Shown: positions 6,912 through 16,166, numbered from the stretch's first letter. The stretch: DNA of 47,394 nt from Cyanobacteria bacterium SBLK (GCA_017746715.1 JAGHZQ010000033.1:1-47394); one strand, 5' to 3'. Numbers and translations: made by a program. The notes: generated by a model not told the origin, from the letters alone.

Positions 6912-7036
6912 GCAGGAGATAAAGTCAAGCGATCGCAAAATCGACCCTGAGGCGATCGCCTTCTTAACTCCCCATAAGAGTTTTTTCCTCTCCGTACTGT
7001 TCGTTTGTTAGCGTTCGTCATTTGAGGTGTCGTACC

Positions 7037-7360
7037 ATGCCCATTATCGTTGTTTTAGCGATTTCCAGAAGAAAACGCAATCTAACCCAAGAACAACTCG
7101 CCCAATTAAGCGGGCGATCGCAGCAACTCATCGGCAAACTCGAACAAGGCAAAGCGAGGGGAATTGGTTTTGACACGCTCTATCGAATCTGTCTGGCGAT
7201 CGGGGGAGAGATTGGAGATGTCCTCGCCTATCTTCCCAGCGATCCCAAACTCCTAGAAGACGCGATCTTCGCCCTTGCAAGAAAACTCGACTGTTCTGTA
7301 GAAGAGATTTTTCCCCATCTCCCCAGAGACTTGTGGCTCGCGTATCGGCGATCGTTTTAA
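7037..7360 (+). CDS. Xre-family transcriptional regulator
   Basis: 107 residues. Residues about 9-65 are a classical Cro/C1 helix-turn-helix (RRKRNLTQEQLAQLSGRSQQLIGKLEQGKARGIGFDTLYRICLAIG). The C-terminal part (DCSVEEIFPHLPRDLW) resembles the SVEDLF-like tail of small Xre regulators. ATG 7037 has gagg 9 bases upstream; the TTG at 7022 would add five residues without support. Divergent from the gene at 6117-6758 across the ttgtgc cluster. Confidence 0.85.
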   Translation: MPIIVVLAISRRKRNLTQEQLAQLSGRSQQLIGKLEQGKARGIGFDTLYRICLAIGGEIGDVLAYLPSDPKLLEDAIFALARKLDCSVEEIFPHLPRDLWLAYRRSF

Positions 7361-7372
7361 CTCTCATCTCGA

Positions 7373-7440
7373 ATGAGTGGAACTGGCATCCTGCCAGTTA
7401 ATTAAAAGTTTGGCATGAGTGGAACTGGCATCCTGCCAGT
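7373..7440 (+). repeat. Two copies of a 26-bp hairpin repeat
   Basis: atgagtggaactggcatc... occurs identically at 7373-7398 and 7415-7440. Each copy contains the hairpin actggca-tcc-tgccagt. A relative with a different stem lies at 13702-13723. Confidence 0.85.
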
Positions 7441-7486
7441 CTCTTAAAAATTTTGCCAATTTATTGAAAATTCTTCTCAACTACTA

Positions 7487-7515
7487 TTGACATTTATTTT
7501 CAATAAGGTTATCTT
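7487..7515 (+). promoter_or_regulatory. Near-consensus sigma-70 promoter
   Basis: TTGACA (7487-7492), 17-base spacer, TATCTT (7510-7515). It is the best promoter match in the window; expected transcription start about 7522. It could drive the candidate sRNA, crtH, or both. Confidence 0.75.
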
Positions 7516-7521
7516 GAGGAC

Positions 7522-7594
7522 ATGGTGTTCTCCTCTTATAGGAATACAGTCAAGCGGGACGGGGCATGGATAGCAGCCGAGTCCCTCTTTTTTT
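7522..7594 (+). ncRNA. Candidate small RNA upstream of crtH
   Basis: Transcription from the promoter at 7487-7515 would give an RNA of about 73 bases. It contains a pyrimidine-rich, anti-Shine-Dalgarno-like stretch (ttctcctctt, 7529-7538). It ends with a stem gggac (7556-7560) / gtccc (7581-7585), extended by a mismatch and ag/ct, directly before seven Ts (7588-7594), like an intrinsic terminator. I do not recognise it as a named cyanobacterial sRNA. Alternatively it is an attenuator in the crtH leader. Confidence 0.5.
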
Positions 7595-7672
7595 CTTCCT
7601 TTTTTCTCCTTCTTTCCCATTCGCATTCGCGATTTGGGGTAAACTGAGGATTGCTTTGGGACTGAGAGAGTT

Positions 7673-9205
7673 ATGAATACCTCGATTAAATCGGCACAAG
7701 AGAAAGAATTGGCTTCTCATTGGGATGCGATCGTTATTGGGTCGGGAATTGGCGGTTTGGTGACGGCGACGCAATTGGCAGCGAAAGGGGCAAAAGTGCT
7801 GGTTTTGGAGCGATACCTCATTCCGGGGGGAAGTGCGGGCTATTTTGAGCGGCAGGGGTATCGTTTTGACGTGGGTGCCTCGATGATCTTCGGGTTTGGT
7901 ACCGAAGGGACGACCAACCTATTAACTCGCGCCCTCGATGCAGTAGGAATGCGCTTGGAAACCATTCCCGATGCCTGTCAGATTCACTATCACCTACCGG
8001 ACGGTTTGGATTTGAAAGTGCATCGCAGTTATGAGAAATTTTTGCAAGAACTGGGGAAGCATTTTCCCCAAGAAAAAGAGGGAATTCGTAAATTTTATGA
8101 TGAGTGCTGGCGGGTGTTTAATTGTTTAAACGTCATGGAGTTGCTGTCCCTCGAAGAATTGGGCTATTTAACGCGGGTCTTTTTCCAGCATCCCCTCGCT
8201 TGTTTGGGTTTAGTGAAATATTTACCTCAAAATACCGGAGATATCGCCCGTCGTTACATCAGCGATCCGGTTTTGTTAAGGTTTCTTGACATGGAGTGTT
8301 ATTGTTGGTCCGTCGTGCCTGCCGATCGCACTCCCATGATTAACGCGGGAATGGTCTTTAGCGATCGCCATTACGGAGGGATTAACTATCCTAAAGGAGG
8401 AGTGGGTCAAATTGCCTTGAAACTCGTCGAAGGATTGGAGAAAAAAGGAGGACGGGTTCAATATAAAGCACGAGTAACAAAGATCGTGACCGAGAACGGG
8501 AGAGCGATCGGAGTTAAGTTAGCGAACGGGAAAGAATATCGAGCAAAACGCGTTATTTCCAATGCGACTCGTTGGGATACCTTTGAAAAATTATTGCCCC
8601 CGGAAATGATGCCGACAAAAGAAAAGAATTGGCAAAACCGCTACCAGAAATCCCCCAGTTTTTTGAGCCTGCATTTAGGCGTAAAAGCGGAAGTGTTACC
8701 CAAAGGGACGGAATGCCACCATATTTTTTTAGAAGATTGGCAGAAAATGGAAGAACCAGAAGGGACGATTTTTGTGTCCATTCCTACATTACTCGATCCA
8801 AATCTCGCACCGGAAGGGCATCATATCATCCATACCTTTACTCCCAGTTGGATCGACGATTGGCAAAGACTTTCCCCCAAAGAATACGAAGAGAAAAAAG
8901 AAGCCGCAGCAGAACGTTTAATCGAGCGTTTGGAGGTAATTTTTCCCGGTTTAATTGCAGGTTTGGACTATCAAGAAGTAGGAACCGCACGCACCCATCG
9001 GCGATTTTTAGGACGAGAAGACGGCACCTATGGACCCATTCCCCGACGCAAGTTAATGGGGTTGTTAGGAATGCCCTTTAATCGCACTTCTATTCCGGGA
9101 TTGTATTGCGTTGGCGATAGTACGTTTCCGGGTCAAGGATTAAATGCTGTAGCATTTTCTGGATTTGCCTGCGCTCATCGAGTTGCAGTAGATTTGGGAC
9201 TATAA
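7673..9205 (+). CDS. crtH: Carotenoid (prolycopene) isomerase CrtH/CRTISO
   Basis: 510 residues, matching cyanobacterial CrtH. It is an FAD-dependent enzyme of the phytoene-desaturase fold that converts cis-configured prolycopene to all-trans lycopene, at membranes. The dinucleotide-binding motif is [10 protein letters not shown] (about 21-30), followed by the Glu-bearing [17 protein letters not shown]. The C-terminus has [30 protein letters not shown], the second FAD contact typical of the family. Family landmarks [23 protein letters not shown] and [14 protein letters not shown] are intact. The start ATG has gagag upstream. It lies behind the candidate sRNA. Confidence 0.92.
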   Translation: MNTSIKSAQEKELASHWDAIVIGSGIGGLVTATQLAAKGAKVLVLERYLIPGGSAGYFERQGYRFDVGASMIFGFGTEGTTNLLTRALDAVGMRLETIPDACQIHYHLPDGLDLKVHRSYEKFLQELGKHFPQEKEGIRKFYDECWRVFNCLNVMELLSLEELGYLTRVFFQHPLACLGLVKYLPQNTGDIARRYISDPVLLRFLDMECYCWSVVPADRTPMINAGMVFSDRHYGGINYPKGGVGQIALKLVEGLEKKGGRVQYKARVTKIVTENGRAIGVKLANGKEYRAKRVISNATRWDTFEKLLPPEMMPTKEKNWQNRYQKSPSFLSLHLGVKAEVLPKGTECHHIFLEDWQKMEEPEGTIFVSIPTLLDPNLAPEGHHIIHTFTPSWIDDWQRLSPKEYEEKKEAAAERLIERLEVIFPGLIAGLDYQEVGTARTHRRFLGREDGTYGPIPRRKLMGLLGMPFNRTSIPGLYCVGDSTFPGQGLNAVAFSGFACAHRVAVDLGL

Positions 9206-9213
9206 TTTCAATT

Positions 9214-9243
9214 GTCAACTATCAACTATCAACTATCAACTAT
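9214..9243 (+). repeat. Heptamer tandem repeat (STRR type)
   Basis: Four units of atcaact (first gtcaact) follow the crtH stop codon. Such short tandemly repeated heptamers are known from filamentous cyanobacteria. Confidence 0.85.
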
Positions 9244-9305
9244 CCCCGATCGCGATCGCGTTTGATACAATACAATTGTTTGTCAGTCGAGTAGGAGAGA
9301 AGAAG

Positions 9306-9923
9306 ATGACGACAGCGATCGTTCAAACTGGAATGAGTTTTGAAGAATTTGTCTCTCGCTATGGAGATGATGCCAATTATGAATTAATTGATGGGGAATT
9401 GATCGAAATGGAATCTACTGGACTCCACGAACAAGTCGGTGCTTTTATTAGTCGCAAACTCAACGTCCAAATCGATCGTCTCGACCGACCTTATTTTATG
9501 CCTTATCGCTGTCTCATTAAACCTTTGGGAATTGCCAGTGCTTTTCGGCCCGATGTTATCGTATTAGATGAGGAAGAACTCTCGAAAGAACCACTCTGGA
9601 TGCGAGAACCGATTGTAACAATGGGAACAACTATAAAATTAGTTGTTGAAGTTGTTAGTAGCAACTGGCAAAATGATTATGCTCGCAAATATGAAGATTA
9701 TGAAGCCTTAGAAATTCCCGAATATTGGATTGTGGATTATTTAGGGATTGGCGGAAAATACTATATCGGCAGTCCCAAACAACCAACCATTACAATTTGT
9801 CAATTAGTCGGGGGAGAATATCAAAAAACGTTATTGCGTCGCGGCGATCGCATTGCTTCTCCCTTATTTCCCGATCTGAATTTGACTTGCGATCGCTTAT
9901 TTGAATTTGGCGAACAAGGATAA
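9306..9923 (+). CDS. Uma2 family (PD-(D/E)XK) endonuclease-like protein
   Basis: 205 residues. Typical Uma2 landmarks are MSFEEFVSRYGDDANYELIDGELIEM, the acidic FRPDVIVLDEEE, LVVEVVSSNW and YEDYEALEIPEYWIVD. The PD...ExV core suggests the restriction-endonuclease fold. The family is greatly expanded in cyanobacteria and its function is unknown. ATG 9306 is preceded by aggagag; an upstream TTG at 9276 lacks support. TACAAT hexamers at 9266-9271 and 9271-9276 are possible -10 elements. Confidence 0.85.
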   Translation: MTTAIVQTGMSFEEFVSRYGDDANYELIDGELIEMESTGLHEQVGAFISRKLNVQIDRLDRPYFMPYRCLIKPLGIASAFRPDVIVLDEEELSKEPLWMREPIVTMGTTIKLVVEVVSSNWQNDYARKYEDYEALEIPEYWIVDYLGIGGKYYIGSPKQPTITICQLVGGEYQKTLLRRGDRIASPLFPDLNLTCDRLFEFGEQG

Positions 9924-10031
9924 TGCAGAGGGTAAAGCGATCGCTCAATCTTTTATTGAGATTAGTAAAAAGAGTTATATCTTTGTTCTTACACAGGTTA
10001 TAGTTGAATCAAATTGACTTTTTGAAAGATC

Positions 10032-10640
10032 GTGAAAACGCAAACTATTTTTAAATCGATTGCAGGGTTAGCAGCAAGTGCGGTTTTAACGTTGGGCTTT
10101 TCTCAGAGAGCTTCAGCTTTTACTCTAATTACCGATCCTGGAGATCCTTATTTAGTAACTAGCATTGAGGATCTAAATGTTGCAGGAACGCTATACGATG
10201 TTGAGTTTATCTTTGATTCATTCGATAACATCTACGGAAATGTTGGAAATGTGGAAGAATTAGAAGGCTCAACGCCAACATTTTGGAATAATACCGCCCT
10301 CGGGGAAATCGCCGCATTGGAAGTCATGGGAGCAATGGGCGATTCTTTTGGAACTTGGCGTGTCGATGAGAGTTTGTTGTTAGATAGTTTTATGGTGATA
10401 ATAGGAAGTCGTCCATCACCATTTTCAGGGGTTGTAAGTTCTTGGTATGATGGGACTCCCAGTCTATTGATAGACGGTTTGGATCCGGGGCTGCATTCGA
10501 CGGCGCATCCGATGCAACTCCCATACGCCGTGTTTTCGCCAGCCTCAACACCCGAACCGATCGGCACGGTTGCCATTTTAGCAGGAGCAGGAATGGGATT
10601 GTTCGCGACTCGCAAGGGCAAGAACGCTAAAAACGAGTGA
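10032..10640 (+). CDS. PEP-CTERM sorting-domain exported protein
   Basis: 202 residues from a GTG. Residues 1-29 are a signal peptide ending in ASA. The C-terminus has the PEP-CTERM pattern: STPEPIG, a hydrophobic helix ([14 protein letters not shown]) and a basic tail RKGKNAKNE. Such proteins are processed at the PEP motif by an exosortase and usually reach the cell surface or extracellular matrix. The central part (acidic, [11 protein letters not shown]) has no enzyme motif I recognise. No ribosome site is clear at the GTG. Confidence 0.85.
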   Translation: MKTQTIFKSIAGLAASAVLTLGFSQRASAFTLITDPGDPYLVTSIEDLNVAGTLYDVEFIFDSFDNIYGNVGNVEELEGSTPTFWNNTALGEIAALEVMGAMGDSFGTWRVDESLLLDSFMVIIGSRPSPFSGVVSSWYDGTPSLLIDGLDPGLHSTAHPMQLPYAVFSPASTPEPIGTVAILAGAGMGLFATRKGKNAKNE

Positions 10641-10776
10641 ACATCAAATCAAGGGTGCTATTTTTTTCTTCCATCGCACTCGATATCGTCACCCTAAACA
10701 AAAATTAACAGGCAGGGAAAAGAGTGTCGAAAACACGCTAAAATTGTTGGGTTTTCCTTGTAACAATCCCGAATTT

Positions 10777-11859
10777 ATGGCACGGCAATACCGCATTACC
10801 TTACTCCCCGGAGATGGCATCGGCCCCGAAATCATGAGCGTCACTGTCGAAGTGTTGAAGGCGATCGCCCCCTCCTTCGACCTAGAATTTACCTTTACAG
10901 AAGCACCGATCGGTGGCGTGGCGATCGACGCGACGGGAAACCCCCTCCCCGAGGAAACCCTCAAAATGTGCCAAAACAGCGATGCGGTATTGCTGGCAGC
11001 GATCGGGGGCTACAAATGGGATAACCTACCTCGAAATCAGCGCCCGGAAACGGGTTTATTAGGGCTGAGAGCGGGTTTAGACCTCTTTGCCAATCTGCGA
11101 CCCGCCACGATTTTACCCCAGCTTATCGACGCGTCTTCCCTCAAGCGAGAGGTCGTGGAAGGGGTTGATATTATGGTAGTGCGGGAACTCACCGGCGGAA
11201 TTTACTTCGGGCAGCCGAAAGGAATTTTTGCTACGGAAACCGGAGACAAACGCGGGGTGAATACGATGGCATATACCGACGCAGAAGTCGATCGCATCGC
11301 CCGAGTCGGGTTTGAAACGGCGAAAAAACGGGGCGGAAAACTCTGTTCTGTGGATAAAGCCAATGTCTTAGACGTTTCTCAACTGTGGCGCGATCGCGTC
11401 GTTGCCCTCGCCGCAGAATATCCCGAGGTAGAACTGAGCCATCTTTATGTAGATAATGCCGCCATGCAGTTAGTGAGAGCACCCAAACAATTTGATACGA
11501 TTGTTACGGGGAATCTGTTCGGCGACATCCTCTCCGATGCTGCCGCCATGCTCACCGGAAGTATTGGGATGCTCCCCTCTGCCAGTTTGGGGGCACCGGG
11601 AAAACCGGGAGTTTTTGAACCCGTCCACGGTTCCGCACCGGATATCGCCGGACAAGATAAAGCCAACCCTCTCGCGCAAATCCTCAGTGCGGCGATGATG
11701 TTGCGTTACGGGCTAGACCAACCCGCCGCCGCCGAGAAACTCGAACTCGCCGCGATCGCCGTTCTCGATGCCGGATATCGCACGGGAGATATTATGTCCG
11801 AAGGAGGCAAATTAGTGGGGTGTAAGGAAATGGGAGAAGCCTTATTAAAAGTTCTATAA
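10777..11859 (+). CDS. leuB: 3-isopropylmalate dehydrogenase
   Basis: 360 residues, standard length. LeuB oxidises and decarboxylates 3-isopropylmalate with NAD+ in leucine synthesis (cytosol). Family motifs include [12 protein letters not shown], the substrate-binding Arg region [42 protein letters not shown] and the NAD-binding [17 protein letters not shown] 10777 gives [14 protein letters not shown]; a frame upstream adds 11 unsupported residues. No other leucine genes lie nearby. Confidence 0.95.
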   Translation: MARQYRITLLPGDGIGPEIMSVTVEVLKAIAPSFDLEFTFTEAPIGGVAIDATGNPLPEETLKMCQNSDAVLLAAIGGYKWDNLPRNQRPETGLLGLRAGLDLFANLRPATILPQLIDASSLKREVVEGVDIMVVRELTGGIYFGQPKGIFATETGDKRGVNTMAYTDAEVDRIARVGFETAKKRGGKLCSVDKANVLDVSQLWRDRVVALAAEYPEVELSHLYVDNAAMQLVRAPKQFDTIVTGNLFGDILSDAAAMLTGSIGMLPSASLGAPGKPGVFEPVHGSAPDIAGQDKANPLAQILSAAMMLRYGLDQPAAAEKLELAAIAVLDAGYRTGDIMSEGGKLVGCKEMGEALLKVL

Positions 11860-11910
11860 TTGTCCTCAAATAGTTTGTTTGGTAAATCTCGCTTGCAGGG
11901 AAAAAAGTCA

Positions 11911-12915
11911 ATGACTAAAGACTTAACCTCATCACCCTTGGATCGACAAAATATTCTCAATAACTTCTATGCTTTAGAAAAAATCGAAGAGCATCTCGGT
12001 TTAGGGGGAATACTTTATCGAGACGAATTTTGGGTTACTAAACAACAGTTAACCAAACTATTTGGAATTAGTGAAAGTACGATTGAGAAGTATATCAAAA
12101 ACAATAGAGATGAACTCAATCGTAATGGCTACCGCTTATTGAGAGGGAAAGAACTTAAAGATTTCCTATCAGGTACCGTAATCGATTACGGTACCAAAAT
12201 AAATATATTAGGAGTCTTCTCATTTCGCGCAACTCTCAACTTAGCAATGTTATTGACAGAGAGCGATCTGGCTAAAGAAATTCGCTCTCGAATTTTGGAT
12301 ATTGTGATTGATGTGATTGCAGAACGTGCCGGAGGAAGCACCAAATATATTAACCAACGAGATTCCGATTATTTGCCAACGGCTTATCAAGAATTTAATT
12401 ATCGTAAAGTTTTTACTGATGCTCTCGATCGCTATTTAGAGATGGGGAAAGTTAAATACAGTATCTACACGAATAGAGTTTATCAACTGGTCTTCCGGGA
12501 AAATGCACGAGAATACAAACAAATTTTAAATTTGAGCCGAAAAGATAATACTCGCGACACGATGTATGCAGAAGTCCTAACAGCGATCGCAAGTATTGAA
12601 AGTGGTTTAGCAGAGGAAATGAAAAAGCAAGTCGAACAATTAGGGCGCAAGTTACAACCAGCAGAATTAGATGAATTATTAACTGCTACAGAAAATAATT
12701 CTTATCTGAAACCTATTATTGAAAAGGCTCGCATTAAAATGGCAAGTCGAGATTTAGGTTTTCGCGATGCACTCCATCAAAAACTAGAAGAATATATTCA
12801 CAGTGTTCCCGATGGAGATTTCGAGCGTTTCTTAGGAGAAGCAAGTCGTTCATTGCGCGAACAACTCTCCGATCCCCAAACCTTAGAAGTATTTAAGCGT
12901 CTCAAAGATCGTTAA
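11911..12915 (+). CDS. DNA-binding protein paired with Doc toxin
   Basis: 334 residues. The N-terminal third contains an HTH-like stretch (VTKQQLTKLFGISESTIEKYIKNNRDEL), followed by INILGVFSFRATLNLAMLLTESDLAKEIRSRILDIVIDVI. The C-terminal half is charged and helical. It ends 6 bases before the Doc-type gene, so the two are co-translated. Genes of this kind often accompany Fic/Doc genes in bacteria, and I infer an antitoxin or regulator role from position. It is much larger than Phd. ATG 11911 has an aggga site about 12 bases upstream. Confidence 0.7.
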   Translation: MTKDLTSSPLDRQNILNNFYALEKIEEHLGLGGILYRDEFWVTKQQLTKLFGISESTIEKYIKNNRDELNRNGYRLLRGKELKDFLSGTVIDYGTKINILGVFSFRATLNLAMLLTESDLAKEIRSRILDIVIDVIAERAGGSTKYINQRDSDYLPTAYQEFNYRKVFTDALDRYLEMGKVKYSIYTNRVYQLVFRENAREYKQILNLSRKDNTRDTMYAEVLTAIASIESGLAEEMKKQVEQLGRKLQPAELDELLTATENNSYLKPIIEKARIKMASRDLGFRDALHQKLEEYIHSVPDGDFERFLGEASRSLREQLSDPQTLEVFKRLKDR

Positions 12916-12921
12916 AGTTCA

Positions 12922-13362
12922 GTGCCAAAATTTTTCTATTTTGATATCAAGTATGCAGTCAAAGAACATGATTGGATTATTGAGCAATCTGGCGGCTTAA
13001 TGGGCTATAGTAATTTGGGATTGCTAGAGAGTGTTTTGGATCATATTAAAAACGATGACTATTATCCCAAAATCCAGCATAAACTTACTCATTTAGTTTT
13101 TTCATTCAATAAGATTCATGCTTTCATAGATGGAAATAAAAGAGCAAGTATTGCTCTAGGTGCTTATTTTTTGGAACTTAACGGTTACGATTTTATCGTT
13201 TCTAAATTTGTTGACAAAATGGAGAATATTTCAATTTGGGTTGCAGAAGGTAAAATTGATAAGGAACTGCTGGGTGAACTGATTGAATCAATTCTTTTTG
13301 AGGATGATTATTCCGAAGCATTAAAATTAAAATTAGTGTCCCTATTCCCTTTTGAACCCTGA
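12922..13362 (+). CDS. Doc-type Fic-domain toxin
   Basis: 146 residues, near the length of P1 Doc. The catalytic motif HxFxDGNKR is intact: His66, Asp70, Gly71, Asn72, Lys73 and Arg74 in HAFIDGNKRAS. Doc proteins phosphorylate elongation factor Tu and stop translation, unlike AMP-transferring Fic proteins; the family is normally held in check by a linked antitoxin. The start is a GTG 6 bases after the upstream stop, which suggests translational coupling. Confidence 0.85.
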   Translation: MPKFFYFDIKYAVKEHDWIIEQSGGLMGYSNLGLLESVLDHIKNDDYYPKIQHKLTHLVFSFNKIHAFIDGNKRASIALGAYFLELNGYDFIVSKFVDKMENISIWVAEGKIDKELLGELIESILFEDDYSEALKLKLVSLFPFEP

Positions 13363-13400
13363 TTTGATACTTTGAGATAGAATTCGCAATTGGTGGCTTA

Positions 13401-13685
13401 ATGGTTTCTTTCGATCTCAGCGATCGCTCTTATGCTATGGAGCGAGAACAACACGTTCAACAAATGCGGCAATCGTATCGCCCTCGCGTTCCCGATGCGC
13501 GGGTCATGCGATCGGCTCAAGCGATCTTTTACGTGTTCTATCAAGTCCATCAACGCTTCCCCGCTCCACCGACAGGAGTTGCGATCGATCCCGGCAATCA
13601 CTGGGGCAAACTTCTCTTTAGCACCCAGCCGATTTTGCTCCCCAGAGAGTTTTTTATTCCTATCGATAATCTTGAAACTGAGTAA
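13401..13685 (+). CDS. Hypothetical protein
   Basis: 94 residues, no domain recognised. The central part RVPDARVMRSAQAIFYVFYQVHQRFP is amphipathic and the C-terminus PREFFIPIDNLE looks like a folded edge. It fills the gap between doc and the hisA 3' end on the Doc strand. An opposite frame (13398-13751) covers the same bases but reads like a shadow. No good ribosome site is present, so coding status is moderate. Confidence 0.5.
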   Translation: MVSFDLSDRSYAMEREQHVQQMRQSYRPRVPDARVMRSAQAIFYVFYQVHQRFPAPPTGVAIDPGNHWGKLLFSTQPILLPREFFIPIDNLETE

Positions 13686-13701
13686 GGATGAAGTAAGGGT
13701 T

Positions 13702-13723
13702 ACGAGCAGGATGCTCGTTCCAC
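13702..13723 (-). repeat. Hairpin repeat, relative of 7373-7440
   Basis: On the minus strand this reads gtggaac then gagcatcctgctcgt. It keeps gtggaac and gcatcctgc of the 7373/7415 copies, but the stem has changed from tgg/cca to gag/ctc with both arms altered together. Confidence 0.75.
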
Positions 13724-13728
13724 GGTAA

Positions 13729-14502
13729 TTAGCCAAAAGCCGAACTGCCAAAATCCGGAGGAATATCCTGCAAGCGTCCGGGGCCGATCGCCTGAACTGC
13801 CTCTCTTAAGGAAACATCTCCCGTATACAGGGCGCGACCGATAATCACTCCCGTGACTCCCGAAAGTTCGAGAGACAATAAGCTGAGGACATCAGTGAGA
13901 GAACTCACCCCTCCTGAAGCGATAACGGGAACTTCAACCGATCGCGCCAACTCTCGCAATGCTTCCATATTCGGACCCGACAGGGTGCCATCTCGGTGAA
14001 TGTCGGTGTAAATAATAGCTGCAACGCCTTTCTCCGCCATCCGTTGCGCCAAATCCGTCGCGTGGACTTCTGAAGTTTCCAGCCAGCCTTTTGTCGCCAC
14101 TTTTCCATTGCGGGCATCAATTCCCACGGCAATTTGACCGGGGAATTCTTGACATAATTCTCCCACGAGATCGGGATTTTCCACTGCTACCGTTCCTACA
14201 ATTGCCCGCTTCACCCCCAAATCTAAAACCCGGCGAACTTTCTCGCGATCGCGCAGTCCTCCCCCCAACTGCACGGGAATAGATACCGCCCGCACGATCG
14301 CCGCGATCGCATCCCCATTGACAGACTCTCCCTGTTTCGCCCCATCCAAATCCACTAAATGCAGTTGCGTCGCCCCTTCATCCTCCCAACGGCGCGCCAT
14401 TTCCACCGGGCGATCGCCGAAGGTTTCCGAGCGATCGTAATCTCCTTGATACAAGCGCACGCAGCGACCTGCCAGTAAATCAATAGCAGGAATAACATCC
14501 AT
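13729..14502 (-). CDS. hisA: ProFAR isomerase (phosphoribosylformimino-AICAR-P isomerase)
   Basis: 257 residues. HisA catalyses the Amadori rearrangement of ProFAR to PRFAR, fourth step of histidine synthesis, on a (beta/alpha)8 barrel. The catalytic Asp8 (IPAIDLL) and Asp129 ([10 protein letters not shown]) are present, as are the phosphate-binding GGGLRD and [11 protein letters not shown]. The start at 14502 is followed upstream by a long heptamer repeat, which would form its leader. It faces away from nnr, whose 3' end lies in the same repeat. Confidence 0.95.
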   Translation of the reverse strand: MDVIPAIDLLAGRCVRLYQGDYDRSETFGDRPVEMARRWEDEGATQLHLVDLDGAKQGESVNGDAIAAIVRAVSIPVQLGGGLRDREKVRRVLDLGVKRAIVGTVAVENPDLVGELCQEFPGQIAVGIDARNGKVATKGWLETSEVHATDLAQRMAEKGVAAIIYTDIHRDGTLSGPNMEALRELARSVEVPVIASGGVSSLTDVLSLLSLELSGVTGVIIGRALYTGDVSLREAVQAIGPGRLQDIPPDFGSSAFG

Positions 14503-14506
14503 ATTT

Positions 14507-14581
14507 CAATTATCAACTATCAACTATCAACTATCAATTATCAACTATCAACTATCAACTATCAACTATCAACTATCAATT
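14507..14581. repeat. Long heptamer tandem repeat (STRR type)
   Basis: Ten units of caactat/caattat plus a partial unit run from 14507 to 14581. The right end encodes the last residues (LIVDS) and the TGA stop of nnr; the left end is the leader of hisA. Confidence 0.9.
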
Positions 14582-16166
14582 CATCCTCAAGGAGACATTG
14601 AGAGAGAAATTGAGTCAGGGTAAAGGCATCAACCCCCAACTCAGTGCGTTCTTTTGCGGCTAAAATTCCCCCTCGAGCGTGCCACCATGCTGCTGTTGCC
14701 GTTACCAATTCTAAAGGTTTCCCGGAACTAGCCAACCCGGCAATTAATCCTCCCATCAACCCCGTTAAAACATCACCGCTTCCCCCTCGTGCTAAAGCGG
14801 GCGTACTTTCGGGAACGATCCAGATTGTCCCATCGGGAGAAGCGATCGCGGTTCGGGAGCCTTTGAGCAAGACGATTGCCCCGCTTTGCTTTGCAGCTTC
14901 TCCGACAGCAACGAGGAAATTTTCGGCGGGAATATCGGGAAAAAGTCGCTTAAATTCTCCCAAATGCGGGGTGAGAATCGTCGGAAAATCGCGTTGGGAG
15001 AGGAGCGAAATTGCCTCCATTCCTGCAATAATATTCAATCCATCCGCATCTAAAATCAAAGGCTTCGGGACTTGCAGAACCCGTTCGATAAGAGATTTGG
15101 GTTCGCGAGTCAGTCCCGGACCGCAGGCGATCGCGTCAAATGCCGTTAAATCCTCGAGGGGTAAATCCGCGATCGCCCCGGTTTCCGTCTCCGGACAGCC
15201 AATAATCAACGCTTCGGGTAAATGAGAGACCAAAAGCAATCGCAAAGATTCCGGAACGGCAATGGATAACATTCCCGCACCGCTTGCCCTTGCCCCCAAA
15301 CCCGTCAAAATTGCCCCACCAGCATAGCGTCTCGACCCGCAAACGAGCAATAAATGCCCTTGTTTGTATTTATGAGTGACCAAAGGGCGCTTTCGCGGTA
15401 ATACTGCCAAAGCCACCGCTTTAGCTAGTCGTTGAATCGGCGGATTTTCAGACAAAATGGCCTTGACATCGGCAACGGGAATGCCAAACTCGAGTAGAGA
15501 GGCCTTACCGAAATATTCCAAAGCGCGGTCTTGAAAAAATGCCAACTTCCATAAACCCAAACAAAACGTATGAGTAGCGCGAATGGCAGTTCCCAACACT
15601 TCTCCCGTATCGGTATGAATCCCCGAAGGTAAATCGATACTAATGATGGGTTTGTTCGTTTCATTCAGCCAATGTAGCGATCGCGCAACTTCTCCCGTGA
15701 TTTCCCGCGTTAAACCAAACCCAAATAAACCGTCGATGAGGAAGTGGCGATCGCTTAAAGATTCGACGCGAGTATGGCAGGGAATCCCCAAACTAATGGC
15801 GTATTTGGCATGAGAAACCGTCAATTCCTTGCAGCGATCGAAAGGGGCGTAAATGCTAATATCATAACCTTGCAGGAATAGCTCTCGGGCGACGACGAAA
15901 GCATCGCCGCCATTGTGTCCCGGTCCTGCCAAAATGCCGGCGCGATCGCCGCGCGATTTTGGATAAAGGGACATAATTTCTCGGGCGATCGAGCCGGCAA
16001 CTTTTTCCATTAATGCCGCGACGGGCATCCCGGCAGCAAACATGCGCCCTTCAATTTCGCGCATCTGCTCTGCACTGACAACAACCCGCGCGGCGGTCTC
16101 TGAGCTTTGTCGAAGAGTGGCAAATAACGGCTCATTTTGTAGGGGGTCTTGAGACATCAATCGCAT
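14562..16166 (-). CDS. nnr: Bifunctional NAD(P)HX epimerase / ADP-dependent NAD(P)HX dehydratase
   Basis: 534 residues, matching the fused NnrE-NnrD enzyme that repairs hydrated NADH and NADPH. The N-terminal epimerase domain (about 30-240) has ILAGPGHNGGDAFVVAREL and IDGLFGFGLTREI. The C-terminal kinase-like dehydratase domain (about 250-525) has LVCGSRRYAGGAILTG, ACGPGLTRE, LILDADGLNII and the anion-hole motif ARGGSGDVLTGLMGGLIA. The last residues are encoded by the heptamer repeat at 14507-14581. The start could be the second ATG at 16157 (MSQDP) instead of 16166. Confidence 0.93.
   Translation of the reverse strand: MRLMSQDPLQNEPLFATLRQSSETAARVVVSAEQMREIEGRMFAAGMPVAALMEKVAGSIAREIMSLYPKSRGDRAGILAGPGHNGGDAFVVARELFLQGYDISIYAPFDRCKELTVSHAKYAISLGIPCHTRVESLSDRHFLIDGLFGFGLTREITGEVARSLHWLNETNKPIISIDLPSGIHTDTGEVLGTAIRATHTFCLGLWKLAFFQDRALEYFGKASLLEFGIPVADVKAILSENPPIQRLAKAVALAVLPRKRPLVTHKYKQGHLLLVCGSRRYAGGAILTGLGARASGAGMLSIAVPESLRLLLVSHLPEALIIGCPETETGAIADLPLEDLTAFDAIACGPGLTREPKSLIERVLQVPKPLILDADGLNIIAGMEAISLLSQRDFPTILTPHLGEFKRLFPDIPAENFLVAVGEAAKQSGAIVLLKGSRTAIASPDGTIWIVPESTPALARGGSGDVLTGLMGGLIAGLASSGKPLELVTATAAWWHARGGILAAKERTELGVDAFTLTQFLSQCLLEDELIVDS

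Larger units (their letters stand above)
7361..7672. other. Intergenic region before crtH with repeats, promoter and candidate sRNA
   Basis: No protein gene is supported. From left to right it holds two 26-bp hairpin repeats (7373-7440), an AT-rich stretch, a near-consensus promoter (7487-7515), a candidate small RNA ending in a T run (to 7594) and a pyrimidine-rich tract to about 7620. Confidence 0.6.

Noticed and set aside
6759..6938. N-terminal extension of the leftward HTH protein
   Set aside because: It needs a TTG start and would translate the repeated ttgtgc operator-like DNA; GTG 6758 has a ribosome site.
13398..13751. Leftward open frame of 117 codons over the gene at 13401
   Set aside because: It overlaps the hisA 3' end and the hairpin repeat, has no recognised domain and no ribosome site; the rightward frame has a more protein-like composition.
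14507..14581. CRISPR-like array
   Set aside because: The units are 7 bases with no spacers; they are short tandem repeats. No CRISPR array was seen anywhere in the window.
14644..15225. Rightward open frame of 193 codons inside nnr
   Set aside because: Shadow of a well-conserved dehydratase domain on the other strand.
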